Below, piece by piece: positions 8,575 to 18,316 of a stretch of 38,531 bases of DNA. The stretch's first letter is position 1. Each line of letters begins with the position of its first letter. The position numbers and the translations under genes were made by a program. The notes under the pieces were generated by a model. The model was not told where the DNA came from, did not search any database, and saw only the letters and a list, made by a program, of their open reading frames with translations. The stretch is taken from NCBI GenBank assembly GCA_015296075.1, contig DVDV01000069.1, positions 1 to 38,531 on the forward strand, read 5' to 3'. This DNA is from Leptolyngbyaceae cyanobacterium M33_DOE_097 (GTDB lineage: Bacteria; Cyanobacteriota; Cyanobacteriia; Leptolyngbyales; Leptolyngbyaceae).

Positions 8575-8608
8575 CTAAAAAAGATTGAGTTTCCTAATAC
8601 TCAATCTT
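8575..8608 (-). terminator. Intrinsic terminator overlapping the guaD stop codon
   Basis: A perfect 10-bp stem AAGATTGAGT / ACTCAATCTT (8581-8590 and 8599-8608) with an 8-nt loop, followed on the minus strand by six or more T residues. The first arm encodes the last codons of guaD (Lys-Ile-Glu) and the TAG stop lies in the loop. Confidence 0.88.
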
Positions 8609-9070
8609 GTCCGTTTTCTCACTCCATTCTTTGAAAACAGCTAGCCCCTCTTCTCGCATGAACTGACTTGTTGGGATCTTGCGATCGGGCAAGGCGCAAT
8701 TGATTTCTTGATAAATGAACTCATCATCAAAGCCAATCGCCGCTGCATCAAAGCGATCGCTCGCGTAGTAAACCCGATCCGGTCTAGCCCAGTAGATTGC
8801 ACCTAAACACATTGGGCAGGGTTCGCAGCTAGTATAGAGTTCACAGCCTGTTAGTTGCCAACTTTGCAAAATGTTGCAAGCCGCTCGAATGGCCACAACT
8901 TCGGCATGTGCCGTAGGGTCATTTGTAGAAGTAACCCGGTTGTTTCCGGTTGCAACAATTTCTCCGTTTTTAACAATAACCGCGCCAAAAGGTCCCCCTT
9001 GCCCCGTACTTGCTCCTTCACTTGCTAAGGCGATCGCCATGCGCATAAATTCTGGGTTTGCTTCAGTCAT
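8594..9070 (-). CDS. guaD: Guanine deaminase, cytidine-deaminase fold
   Basis: 158 residues. Converts guanine to xanthine and ammonia in purine salvage or catabolism. The zinc site is visible: the HAE motif (H55, E57 as proton shuttle) and PCPMC (C85, C88). It closely follows the Bacillus-type GuaD pattern: GGPFGAVIVKNGEIVA, NDPTAHAEVVAIR, LYTSCEPCPMCLGAIYWARP, DAAAIGFDDEFIY and a C-terminal aromatic, as in the domain-swapped enzyme. A tRNA-adenosine deaminase (TadA) is less likely given the FDDEFIYQEI segment. It starts with ATG at 9070 and ends inside its own terminator hairpin. No purine riboswitch was recognised upstream. Confidence 0.92.
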   Translation of the reverse strand: MTEANPEFMRMAIALASEGASTGQGGPFGAVIVKNGEIVATGNNRVTSTNDPTAHAEVVAIRAACNILQSWQLTGCELYTSCEPCPMCLGAIYWARPDRVYYASDRFDAAAIGFDDEFIYQEINCALPDRKIPTSQFMREEGLAVFKEWSEKTDKIEY

Positions 9071-9393
9071 GGTGCCGTTTTACCGTGTGGTTTGTTGATG
9101 CTCATGTTTTATCCTAACTGAGCGAAAGTCATTGATTCGTAAGAGTCGTAACTAATTGATCATTCCCTGTTTGTCGGTGCCCTTGGCATCAATATTGCCC
9201 CGATAAATTACGCAAGACAGCGTTGTTTTAAAGATGCTAGAGTGATAAGAGTTTGGTAGTAATCGTTTAATAGAGCGCTCAACAAATTAAGCCGAAAGAG
9301 TTAGAAACTGACGGGTTTGTTGAGTTGAAGCCAATAAGATGATTGCTGATCGGTTTGCACTTAACGGTTCATAGCCACCTTGGAGGGTTGAGT

Positions 9394-10320
9394 ATGCGTC
9401 GGCAAACATTGTTTGCACTCGCGGGTTCTATAGCTATTGCGATCGCGGGTTGTGGTGATTCTGGCACTGAGACGGCTAGCTCGCCGTCACCCTCCCCGGC
9501 GGCTTCTCCGGCTCCTGCTGCGTCACCTTCTCCAGCGGCGGGGCAAAATCCGGCTCAACGTCAGCAACCCTTCGCCCAACCGCTCACAACCCAAAGTTCG
9601 CCTCCAGGGTTGATTAAGTCAACCAATGCCGACGAACGGGTGAAGCAGGTTCAAAAAAATATTCGGAATAATCGCCAAGCTGGTACAACTGCCACAGCCA
9701 CCTTAGGAACGGCATCCAATCCATTTGCGGCAGTGCCTTTGCAAGTGTCAGCCCCGGCTCAAATTCGCGAGGTGGTGCCTGATTTACCCGTTCCTCCTGC
9801 GGCGCAAACCAGCCCATTCACAGCATTTCCGCCGCCGCCCGTGTCGTTGCGTCCTCCAGCTACAAGACCAACTGCACCGGGTTCAAGTCCGGCTCCACCG
9901 CGCCGCACTTCTACTCCACGGCCACCAGGGACGGCTTCTCGCCCAACAGCACCCTCGCGTACGCCTTTACCCCCTCCGGCAAGTCGCCCACCTTTAGCGA
10001 GTCGTCCGACTCCACCGACAGGGGTTAGCCCCAACACGACTGCGGCAGCTCCAACCCGACCCTCAACACCACAAGCCGATGGCATTGTTGTAACGGGTGT
10101 TGTGCAAGTAAATGGCAAAGTGTATGCCATTATTCAAGAGTCGGCAGGGTTTCCTAGCACCTATGTGCGTGTTGGTCAGCGACTTGCGAATGGTGCTGTT
10201 GTTGTCAAACGCATCAATATTACCCCTGGCGGTGAACCAACCGTTGTGCTAGAGCAAAATGGGGTAGAAGTGACAAAAGTTGTGGGCGAAGGAGCCGCTG
10301 CGGGTGGTGTCACGACTTAG
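9394..10320 (+). CDS. Proline-rich lipoprotein with C-terminal PilP-like beta domain
   Basis: 308 residues from the ATG at 9394, which has TGGAGGG seven bases upstream; an in-frame start 17 codons earlier lacks one. The N-terminus MRRQTLFALAGSIAIAIAGCG is a lipoprotein signal with lipobox IAGC. A long low-complexity segment of Pro, Ser, Ala, Thr and Arg follows (about 25-235), apparently a wall-spanning stalk. The last 75 residues, from DGIVVTGVVQVNGKVYAIIQ through YVRVGQRLANGAVVVKRI, form a compact beta domain like that of type IV pilus PilP/GspC-type periplasmic proteins. The pilus link is inference from pattern only; no pil genes adjoin it. It is monocistronic. Confidence 0.78.
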   Translation: MRRQTLFALAGSIAIAIAGCGDSGTETASSPSPSPAASPAPAASPSPAAGQNPAQRQQPFAQPLTTQSSPPGLIKSTNADERVKQVQKNIRNNRQAGTTATATLGTASNPFAAVPLQVSAPAQIREVVPDLPVPPAAQTSPFTAFPPPPVSLRPPATRPTAPGSSPAPPRRTSTPRPPGTASRPTAPSRTPLPPPASRPPLASRPTPPTGVSPNTTAAAPTRPSTPQADGIVVTGVVQVNGKVYAIIQESAGFPSTYVRVGQRLANGAVVVKRINITPGGEPTVVLEQNGVEVTKVVGEGAAAGGVTT

Positions 10321-10351
10321 GATTATGGACTGAGTAAGATGCAATTTTTGT

Positions 10352-10380
10352 GAAGGGGTTTGGCATTGGCAAACTCCTTC
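10352..10380. terminator. Stem-loop between convergent lipoprotein and photolyase genes
   Basis: An 11-bp stem with one G-U pair (GAAGGGGTTTG / CAAACTCCTTC) and a 7-nt loop, 30 nt past the lipoprotein stop. Neither strand has a good T-run after it, so a terminator role is only likely from position. Confidence 0.45.
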
Positions 10381-10430
10381 CTTGCTGTGAAGGGGGGCGT
10401 ATGATTTAATCCGCCTTCCATAATTGTTTG

Positions 10431-12068
10431 CTATAAGAGCTTGAGCTGCACTTCATTTGTTGGCTGTGATCGCTTTCGGCGCGGTTTGCGTGGGGCAATT
10501 TCGACATGCGCTACGAACCAACTCCGCAAAGCGATCGCTTGCTGTTCATCGAGATCATCGATTGGTAATGCTGCGGGAAACAGGCTCTGGTCAGAATGAG
10601 CCGCCCAACCTACTTCGCTGGTAAAGAGATCGGCCCCAAAAGGGGTGATATCTGCGGGCATTTTCGCCAGGAACGGTAACACGTTATTCGTACCGAGAAA
10701 GTGTCTGCGTTGTTGCTCAAGCTGCTTGACGCGACGCTGACGAGCTTCCTTATAGTTCAAGATTGGCTCAGGGTAGCCGTTGATCCGGGGTGGTCGGCCT
10801 AACTGGGTGGGAGCGACCTCGCGCAATTCGGGAATCCACCGTTTGATAAACAAGCCTTCTGGATCACAGCGGTCGATCGCCACCTGCTCTGGGTTGTAAA
10901 TGCGCGTCCAGGTTTTGTCGAGGCAATGGGTCACACCCGCTTGCATGGCCCATTGGTAGTGGTCGATGGGGCAGTCACCATCAATCAGATGCCGCATAAA
11001 GTGGAGCGCACCAAAGCGCCAATCCATGCCTAACAAGTTGCTGAGAAAGCTGGAGTAGAGCGCCCGACTGCGAAAATTGAGTTCGAGCCAACCGCCAGTC
11101 GCTTTCAGACAACGAGCCGCTGCATCCACAATCGGAAAACCCGTCATCCCCTCTTGCCAGGCCTGATAGAGGGCTGCGTCAAACTCCCAACCATCCTGGT
11201 CAAAGACCTGATAGAGCGATCGCAACTCTAACTGGGGCAAGTAGCGGAACCGTTGAGCAAATCCGCTGCCCCAGCGCATGCGGGCGATTAGTTGGTTATG
11301 GCTGAGTTGCACTCGATGGTCGATCGCGGGGGCTGCCTGTTGCACCGTTTTGTAGCATTCTCGAACCGAGATTGCGCCAAATTTGATATGCGGACTTAGG
11401 CCAGTAGTGGCTTGCGCACCGGGGTACGACAACTGCCAGTAATAGCGATCGCTCTTTTCCGCCAAAAATTCTTTGAGAAATTTACGGGCTGCATCGGTAC
11501 CCGCAGGCGGCAGTGGCTTTTCGTCTGGGGTTAAGTCTAACTGTGCGAGTGTGGGCAATGGTTCACTGGGGACATCTGGGGGCACAACGACCCGTTCGGG
11601 AGCGGCAATCAAGGGTTCTTCCATGTGCGAGAACCACAACTCCCGATAATGGGTGTAAGGAATCAAGTCAGGGGTTGTACCAGCCGGTTCAAACCAGCGA
11701 ATTTTGAGGTCTTGCTTTGCCAGTACCTGATTTAGACGAGCATCGCGAGCGCGACCATATATCCGCTCAAAATCAACGTGGGCATAAATCCCATCTGCCT
11801 GCGTCGCCCGAATCAGTTGGGGCAAAACCTCTACCGGGTCGCCATAGCGAATAATTAAACGCCCGCCCCGATCGCGCAGATCATTGTCGAGGCTACGCAA
11901 ACATTCCAGCATAAAGGCGACTCTAGCGGGAGCTGTTTCGGGATGATGCAACAATGCGCGATCGAGAACAAATACTGGAATTACCTCACCCCGACGAGCT
12001 GCCCTGGCAAGCGGGGCATGATCGGAGACGCGCAAATCACGCCGGAACCAGACAATTGTGCGGTTCAT
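10431..12068 (-). CDS. Cryptochrome/photolyase family flavoprotein
   Basis: 545 residues. The N-terminal antenna (Rossmann) domain begins TIVWFRRDLRVSDHAPL. The C-terminal FAD-binding helical domain contains GFPIVDAAARCLKATGGWLE, FRSRALYSSFLSNLLGMDWR, HFMRHLIDGDCPIDHYQWAMQAG and RIYNPEQVAIDRCDPEGLFIKRWIPEL. The family uses blue light to split cyclobutane dimers or to signal. The usual class I NNGGWQWxAxxG stretch is here DHYQWAMQAG, which places it in a divergent bacterial FAD-binding photolyase-like clade rather than classical PhrB or DASH. A basic Arg/Lys-rich tail (520-535) may bind DNA. Repair activity is probable, not proven. Confidence 0.9.
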   Translation of the reverse strand: MNRTIVWFRRDLRVSDHAPLARAARRGEVIPVFVLDRALLHHPETAPARVAFMLECLRSLDNDLRDRGGRLIIRYGDPVEVLPQLIRATQADGIYAHVDFERIYGRARDARLNQVLAKQDLKIRWFEPAGTTPDLIPYTHYRELWFSHMEEPLIAAPERVVVPPDVPSEPLPTLAQLDLTPDEKPLPPAGTDAARKFLKEFLAEKSDRYYWQLSYPGAQATTGLSPHIKFGAISVRECYKTVQQAAPAIDHRVQLSHNQLIARMRWGSGFAQRFRYLPQLELRSLYQVFDQDGWEFDAALYQAWQEGMTGFPIVDAAARCLKATGGWLELNFRSRALYSSFLSNLLGMDWRFGALHFMRHLIDGDCPIDHYQWAMQAGVTHCLDKTWTRIYNPEQVAIDRCDPEGLFIKRWIPELREVAPTQLGRPPRINGYPEPILNYKEARQRRVKQLEQQRRHFLGTNNVLPFLAKMPADITPFGADLFTSEVGWAAHSDQSLFPAALPIDDLDEQQAIALRSWFVAHVEIAPRKPRRKRSQPTNEVQLKLL

Positions 12069-12192
12069 AGGCTCAGGTCAGCAAATCAATTGCAGAGTTT
12101 TCTGGGAGACCTCTTGGGACGCACCTACCCTTAATATATCTTTACTGGCTGGGATTGGGAAAACTGGGCTGTGTGTAATTTCTTCGTATAGT

Positions 12193-12416
12193 TTTGGGGG
12201 TGAATTTTGAAGGCTGTTGGCCCGGGAAAAACGACTCTCAGAAAAAGCCTTTTTGATGGGTGTTTTAGCGGAGATTTGGGGGCGGCGGAGCCGCGAATCG
12301 GGGGACTTTCCCCCGTGCCCCCGCACGTAGGGGCCTCACTCCCCTACAACCCCCGCAAGGTCGTGCGGGTGGGCGCTGAATGATTAGCTAGCCAAACGGT
12401 ACGGGTTATAAGTTTG
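12193..12416 (+). repeat. Palindrome-rich intergenic repeat, copy 1
   Basis: A roughly 225-bp sequence that recurs in reverse orientation at 25722-25989. Shared blocks include AAAAAGCCTTTTTGAT, GCGGAGATTTGGGGGCGGCG, the palindrome GGGGGACTTTCCCCC, AGGGGCCTCACTCCCCTACA, and TTAGCTAGC followed by TACGGGT. It is richer in G and C than its surroundings and carries no gene. It looks like a non-autonomous mobile or palindromic repeat. Confidence 0.8.
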
Positions 12417-12565
12417 ATACTTCGATCGCTGACAGAGGGGACGGATGAAGTGAGGCTGAGATTACGATCGCGATCGCTCCGGTAAAAGCTGTTTAGACTG
12501 CCGAAACGTTTTCTGCAAAGCAGGGATTTTGATAGGTCAGTCCCCCGCCGAGTTTAGAAAAGCAC

Positions 12566-12596
12566 TAAAAAAAAGGAGCAAGAATTGCCTGCTCCC
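12566..12596 (-). terminator. Intrinsic terminator of gnd
   Basis: On the minus strand GGAGCA pairs with TGCTCC around a short loop and is followed by a run of eight T. It lies about 35 nt past the gnd stop. The rest of the 12069-12629 gap holds the repeat at 12193-12416 and no gene. Confidence 0.85.
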
Positions 12597-12629
12597 TTTA
12601 CTCATTAATGAGGTTTTGAACGAGCGAAA

Positions 12630-14072
<1,443 letters not shown>

Positions 14073-14343
14073 AGGATTCTCTCTAATTCTGCAAATGAGT
14101 GGGGCTTACGCTCTAAGCCTAGCCCGACCTCCTCAAGGTTAACCAGAAAGATATTCTTAAGGTGTTGTCAAAGTATCATCTACAGGAAGCGAAACAATTG
14201 GCAAAGAGTGGCTCTAACTCTGATTGAGTCAGGCTTTTTGCGCGATCGCCAAGCAACTTACAGCTTAAAACTAACGTCTAAAACCTATCTAGAGAGTAGA
14301 GTTAATAAAGGTCAACTTTGTTCGACAGATTGGGAGCAGCACC

Positions 14344-15702
14344 ATGCTGGCGTATCTTTTAGCACTTGCTGTTGGTCTGGGCAGCTTTGCCCTTTATATG
14401 GCAGCCTTTTTCTTCCCAGAAGTACACCGTAAGCACGATTTAGTCTGGAGCGGTGTCGGCATGTTTTATGCCCTGGTGCTTTGGGTTTGTGCTGGGCAAA
14501 TTCGCGGTGGCTTACTGCTGGGGGAACTGGCAGGGGTCGCGTTACTCGGCTGGCTCGGTTGGCAGACGATGAACCTGCGCCGACAAGTCGTGCCCTTTGA
14601 TGAGCGCACCCCATTGCCCGACTCCGCTGAAGTAAAAGGTGCCCTGACCAATCTTGCCAGTCCGGCTGGCGTATCGCGCACCTTCGGTCAGGCCAAAGAT
14701 TGGCTGCAAGCGGTGGTATCGACAGCGACGGCGGCAAAGCCAAGTAAGCCAGTGCAGCGAGAGGAAGATGTGCCTTACGTGCCCCTTAAACCAGAAGATT
14801 TTGGTTTGGCTGGGCGATCGCTGCGTGAACCAGCAACCCAAGTGACCAATCAGGCAAAATCGACGCTGGCTGAGGCTCAAAGTGATCTGTCTGAGCTAGC
14901 AGAAGCGGTTGAATCACAGATTGAAGCGGCGGTTCAAGAAGTCAGTGCCAAGGCAGAAGACACCTGGGAGGTAGAAACGCCAGTGGCCCCCAGCGCCTCA
15001 ACGCCCAAAGCTCCAAAGGTGGCTCGACCTGTTCCCCAAACGGTGCAACCCAGAGCGCGTCAAGAGAAAAGCGCGATCGCCCAACTCCCCGAAAAGGCGG
15101 TTGCTGTTGTGGGCACCTTTGTGGCGATCGGGCAGGGGTTATTTAAGAAGAAAGAGAGTAAGCCGATTTACGTGCGTAAAGAATATCGAGAGTCGTCTGA
15201 AATCGTCAAAGAGCGTCCGGCTCGCCACTCAACCACGACCACTGAAGTTACAGTCACAGTCGAACAAGTGGTTGAGACTGCAGAAGAATGGCTGGATGAT
15301 GCTACCAACGTGACCCTACGTGTCGCTGAAGACGCGGTGAATGTCAGTCAGGATCTCGGCGGAACCCTTGCTGAGAAAGTGGCAGACCTGGTTGAAGAAA
15401 CAGAAAACTGGGTAGATGATGCAACAGAAGCCACGATCGCGGCTGTTCAAGATGCGGTAGATGCGGGTCAATCGGCTGCTGAGTCAGTGACCGTAAAGGT
15501 GGCAGACCTGGCAGATGATGCAGAAGATTGGTTTGAAGAAGCGCCTGATGCTGTTACGGCAGAAAGTGCCCATCATGCTGCGACTTCGCCTGAACCTTCT
15601 CCCACAGATCAGGAGGATGCCGCGATCGCCGATGCTGAAGCAAAGCACGTGCCAACAGCACCCCCTGCCCCTGACAAAGACTCGGAATCCGCTACTTGGT
15701 AG
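14344..15702 (+). CDS. ycf66: Ycf66 family protein with extended acidic repeat tail
   Basis: 452 residues. The N-terminal ~95 residues are the Ycf66 domain: a membrane segment (1-22), FFFPEVHRKHDLVWSGVGMFYALVLWVCAGQIRGGLLLGE with two more hydrophobic segments, then LGWQTMNLRRQVVPFDERTP. Ycf66 occurs in cyanobacteria and some plastids; its function is unsettled. The rest is hydrophilic: an Ala/Glu-rich region, a basic segment near 270-290, then about two and a half 40-residue acidic repeats (306-408) with the core (A/E)EEWLDDAT...AEDAV and KVADLVEE. Start ATG has GGGAGC nearby. The glycosidase-like gene follows after 25 bp, so the two are probably co-transcribed. Confidence 0.88.
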   Translation: MLAYLLALAVGLGSFALYMAAFFFPEVHRKHDLVWSGVGMFYALVLWVCAGQIRGGLLLGELAGVALLGWLGWQTMNLRRQVVPFDERTPLPDSAEVKGALTNLASPAGVSRTFGQAKDWLQAVVSTATAAKPSKPVQREEDVPYVPLKPEDFGLAGRSLREPATQVTNQAKSTLAEAQSDLSELAEAVESQIEAAVQEVSAKAEDTWEVETPVAPSASTPKAPKVARPVPQTVQPRARQEKSAIAQLPEKAVAVVGTFVAIGQGLFKKKESKPIYVRKEYRESSEIVKERPARHSTTTTEVTVTVEQVVETAEEWLDDATNVTLRVAEDAVNVSQDLGGTLAEKVADLVEETENWVDDATEATIAAVQDAVDAGQSAAESVTVKVADLADDAEDWFEEAPDAVTAESAHHAATSPEPSPTDQEDAAIADAEAKHVPTAPPAPDKDSESATW

Positions 15703-15727
15703 CCAGTTCTGGAGCTGCAAACATCAA

Positions 15728-16660
15728 ATGAACAAACAACGGCGGCTTTGGCTGAGTTCCTGGTGGCGTGACGTGGTGGGAGTCGGTCTGCTCTCGATAC
15801 CGTTGCTGGTCTACAGTTGGCGTGTTTTAAACCGTCCCTCTCAGACTGCGATCGCCCAACCCTTGTATCAAGGTGTTACCTATCAGCGAATGCTGCGGCG
15901 CATCCCGCATCCCGTTTTACTGCATTTGGTTAAGCTTGATCTGCAAGCTCCTGGTCTGCGGGTGGTGGTGACACCGCCTGACCCAAAGTTTCAGAATCAG
16001 GCAACCGCTGCCCTAACAACCTCTCAGTTTGTCCAAGCGACTGGGGTGCAACTGGCTGTTAACGCAAGTTTCTTCTACCCGTTTCGCGAAGACGCCCCCT
16101 GGGACTATTACCCCTACCGGGGCGATCGCACCGTTCCTGTCGGCTTAACCATTACGAATGGCAAGACCCTTGTGCCTCCCAAAGCAGAGTGGCCTGCCAT
16201 CTGTTTTGCGCCGAATAATCAGGCTCAAATCGTTGAAAGTGGCAGTTGTCCGCCTCAAACTCAGCAGGCTGTGGCAGGCAATGCGCTGATTCTCAAAAAC
16301 GGTCAGATACGTCGCGACTCTGAAGCCAGCGATCGCGATCGTAGTTATGGTCGCACTATCGTTGCCTTAGACAAGTCGGGTCGGCATTTGTGGTTGCTGA
16401 TTGCTGACGATAAGCAACCGCACTACAGCGAAGGTATTACTCTCAACAAAGCAGCACAAATTTTAGCTGAGTTGGGTGCAGACACCGCTCTCAACCTCGA
16501 TGGAGGTGGTTCGACAACACTGGTGATGAGGCATCAAGGCCAACCAAAAGTATTGAATGCGCCAATTCATACAAAACTACCGATGCAAGAGCGGGTTGTG
16601 GCCAATCACCTCGGCTTTTTTGCACAGCCGTTGCCACCAAAATCATCGCAATTGCCCTAA
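15728..16660 (+). CDS. Phosphodiester glycosidase (NAGPA/DUF2233) family protein, membrane-anchored
   Basis: 310 residues from the ATG at 15728; the open frame extends upstream into ycf66, but those codons are ycf66 in another frame. A single N-terminal membrane segment (VVGVGLLSIPLLVYSW, about 16-31) suggests a signal anchor with the domain outside the cytoplasm. The family pattern is clear: GVQLAVNASFFYP, VGLTITNGK, GNALILKNGQIR, RTIVALDKSGRHLWLLIAD, and ALNLDGGGSTTLVM near the C-terminus. The eukaryotic relative uncovers mannose 6-phosphate by phosphodiester cleavage; bacterial relatives act on wall or exopolysaccharide sugars. The actual substrate here is unknown. Confidence 0.87.
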   Translation: MNKQRRLWLSSWWRDVVGVGLLSIPLLVYSWRVLNRPSQTAIAQPLYQGVTYQRMLRRIPHPVLLHLVKLDLQAPGLRVVVTPPDPKFQNQATAALTTSQFVQATGVQLAVNASFFYPFREDAPWDYYPYRGDRTVPVGLTITNGKTLVPPKAEWPAICFAPNNQAQIVESGSCPPQTQQAVAGNALILKNGQIRRDSEASDRDRSYGRTIVALDKSGRHLWLLIADDKQPHYSEGITLNKAAQILAELGADTALNLDGGGSTTLVMRHQGQPKVLNAPIHTKLPMQERVVANHLGFFAQPLPPKSSQLP

Positions 16661-16671
16661 TTTTGTTCTCT

Positions 16672-16784
16672 TATAGCCATAGTCATCTTAGTTAGGACAC
16701 GGGGCAGGGGCCTCGACTGAGCCTCAACCCCACACTTCCACACCCCATCCTTCCAATGTCCTAAGTCACATAGCGACAGCTATA
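16672..16784. mobile_element. MITE-like element with 28-bp terminal inverted repeats
   Basis: The left end TATAGCCATAGTC and the right end (read on the minus strand) TATAGCTGTCGCT continue to a shared TTAGGACA, aligning without gaps over 28 bp with 20 identities. Total length is 113 bp with no coding capacity. The TA-bounded ends are like those of IS630/Tc1-mariner derived MITEs in cyanobacteria; family is inferred. Confidence 0.6.
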
Positions 16785-16825
16785 GAAGCTTGCGTTTCTG
16801 CTGGTTTGCTGGGCAAGCGCGATAC

Positions 16826-16860
16826 CAAAAATCCCGCAGTCTCCAACTAGACCGCGGGAT
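16826..16860 (-). terminator. Intrinsic terminator of leuD
   Basis: On the minus strand ATCCCGC pairs with GCGGGAT and an inner GTCT with AGAC around a CCAACT-type loop, with one mismatch. It runs into TTTTTGG about 27 nt past the leuD stop. Confidence 0.88.
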
Positions 16861-16886
16861 GATGTTGTGATAAAAGTTCGTGTTGT

Positions 16887-17483
16887 TTAAGCTGCCCAAT
16901 TCACATAAGGCAAGCGAGCCGCAGTTGCCTGAATCTGCTCGGCCTGGGCAACAAGTTGCCCACAAGCATCCCACGTGCCGCTGAGCATCATCTGGCGTGC
17001 GCCTTCTGGCATCGTCACCGCACCCACAAAATCGCCACAGGTAACGGTCATCTGATCAAGATCAACCTGAACAGGTAAACCAGGGTTTTGGCTGATCTGG
17101 GCTTGCAACTGCTGCACCGTGTTGGCATCGGCCGTCACACAAGGAACCCCGATCGCCACACAGTTTCCAAAGAAAATTTCAGCAAAGCTTTCGCCAACCA
17201 CGGCTCGAATGCCCCACTTGTTCAACGCTTGAGGTGCATGCTCGCGAGAAGAACCACAGCCAAAATTGACATTGACGACTAAAACTTCAGCTCCTTGATA
17301 GGCCGGCAGATCAAACGGATGCTGGCCATTGGCTTGCGCACGGTCATCTGCAAACGCTTGTGCACCTAGCCCATCAAACGTGACACAGCGCAAAAAGCGT
17401 GCGGGAATGATGCGATCGGTATCAATATCATTGCCCACAAGAGGAATGCCACGTCCCGTAACGGATTTAATTTCGCTTGTCAT
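16887..17483 (-). CDS. leuD: 3-isopropylmalate dehydratase small subunit
   Basis: 198 residues, the usual bacterial length. With LeuC it isomerises 2-isopropylmalate to 3-isopropylmalate in leucine synthesis; this subunit is the swivelling aconitase domain 4. Signature segments are [22 protein letters not shown] near the N-terminus, [16 protein letters not shown] around residue 72-87, and [21 protein letters not shown]. The iron-sulfur cluster sits on LeuC, which is not in this window. Start ATG at 17483 has GGTAGG upstream. It is transcribed alone and closed by a strong terminator. Confidence 0.96.
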   Translation of the reverse strand: MTSEIKSVTGRGIPLVGNDIDTDRIIPARFLRCVTFDGLGAQAFADDRAQANGQHPFDLPAYQGAEVLVVNVNFGCGSSREHAPQALNKWGIRAVVGESFAEIFFGNCVAIGVPCVTADANTVQQLQAQISQNPGLPVQVDLDQMTVTCGDFVGAVTMPEGARQMMLSGTWDACGQLVAQAEQIQATAARLPYVNWAA

Positions 17484-17660
17484 AACCTACCCAGCTCAGA
17501 ATCTCCAGTATACCTGGCGCAAGTTCCTTCTGAAAAACCTCGCAGATCCAGTTTCCGTTTAGGTTTCAGTCCTGCAAAACCACGCTACTAGCAACTAAGG
17601 TCAGACAAAGCATCGACTCCGAGATGAACAAGCGATCGCCCCACTGGGCATCTCTCTGAG

Positions 17661-18098
17661 TTACGTCAACTTTTGCTGCAGAAATTGATGAACGCTAGTC
17701 AAAACGTGTTTGCTGCCTTCAAAGGTGAGTCGGGCGATCGCGCCTTCAAAACTCTCCCAGCTAAACGCCTGTATTTCTTCTGCTTGAAAATTAACCTGTT
17801 TTGACTCGACGAACGCAGGAAAGTAGATCACCGTTTTCTCAAACCGTTGCCCCCGTCGCGTGTAGAGATAGTTTTCAGAAAAGGAGATGTCTTCTAGTAA
17901 GCGATAAGTAGAAATACCTGTCTCTTCTCGAAACTCACGACAGGCAGCTTCTACCGCTGTCTCACCAGGGTCAGCATGCCCTTTAGGAAAACCCCAATGT
18001 CCCGCATTATGCTGAATGAGTAGGAAAAGGTAATGACTCCCTTTAAAGATTGGCACAACACCAAAGGCTTCGTCTTTGGCAATGTCTGGCTGAACCAT
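17661..18098 (-). CDS. Nudix hydrolase, diadenosine tetraphosphatase-like
   Basis: 145 residues, a single Nudix domain. The Nudix box is complete at about 40-62 (GHADPGETAVEAACREF then REETGI), preceded by the GHWGFPKG element. Length and the early GVVPIF and LLIQHNAGHWG segments fit asymmetric Ap4A hydrolases or RppH-like enzymes, which split Np4N-type nucleotides or 5' RNA pyrophosphates. Substrate specificity cannot be decided from sequence alone. It starts at ATG 18098 with TGAGG upstream and is divergent from the next small gene across about 200 bp. Confidence 0.88.
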   Translation of the reverse strand: MVQPDIAKDEAFGVVPIFKGSHYLFLLIQHNAGHWGFPKGHADPGETAVEAACREFREETGISTYRLLEDISFSENYLYTRRGQRFEKTVIYFPAFVESKQVNFQAEEIQAFSWESFEGAIARLTFEGSKHVLTSVHQFLQQKLT

Positions 18099-18316
18099 AC
18101 GTCAACCTCAGTTTTTCTACATTTACTACAACCGAACTCTCAGTCGAAAGATGTTGATGCGCTGCATGGTTAGGGAAGCAAATGCTTTTTGACATGCTAA
18201 CCGAATTTATGACTTGCTTGGTTAGTGTAAGCTACTAAACCAAACTCGATAAGTTAAAGTCTAAATAAGCTTAGGTTTTATTAGTAAAAGTTTCAACTTT
18301 GGCTTTCACAAAAGAT

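Noticed and set aside
12078-12326. 82-codon leftward open frame near the photolyase start
   Set aside because: It lies over the palindrome-rich repeat and has no ribosome site or protein-like pattern.
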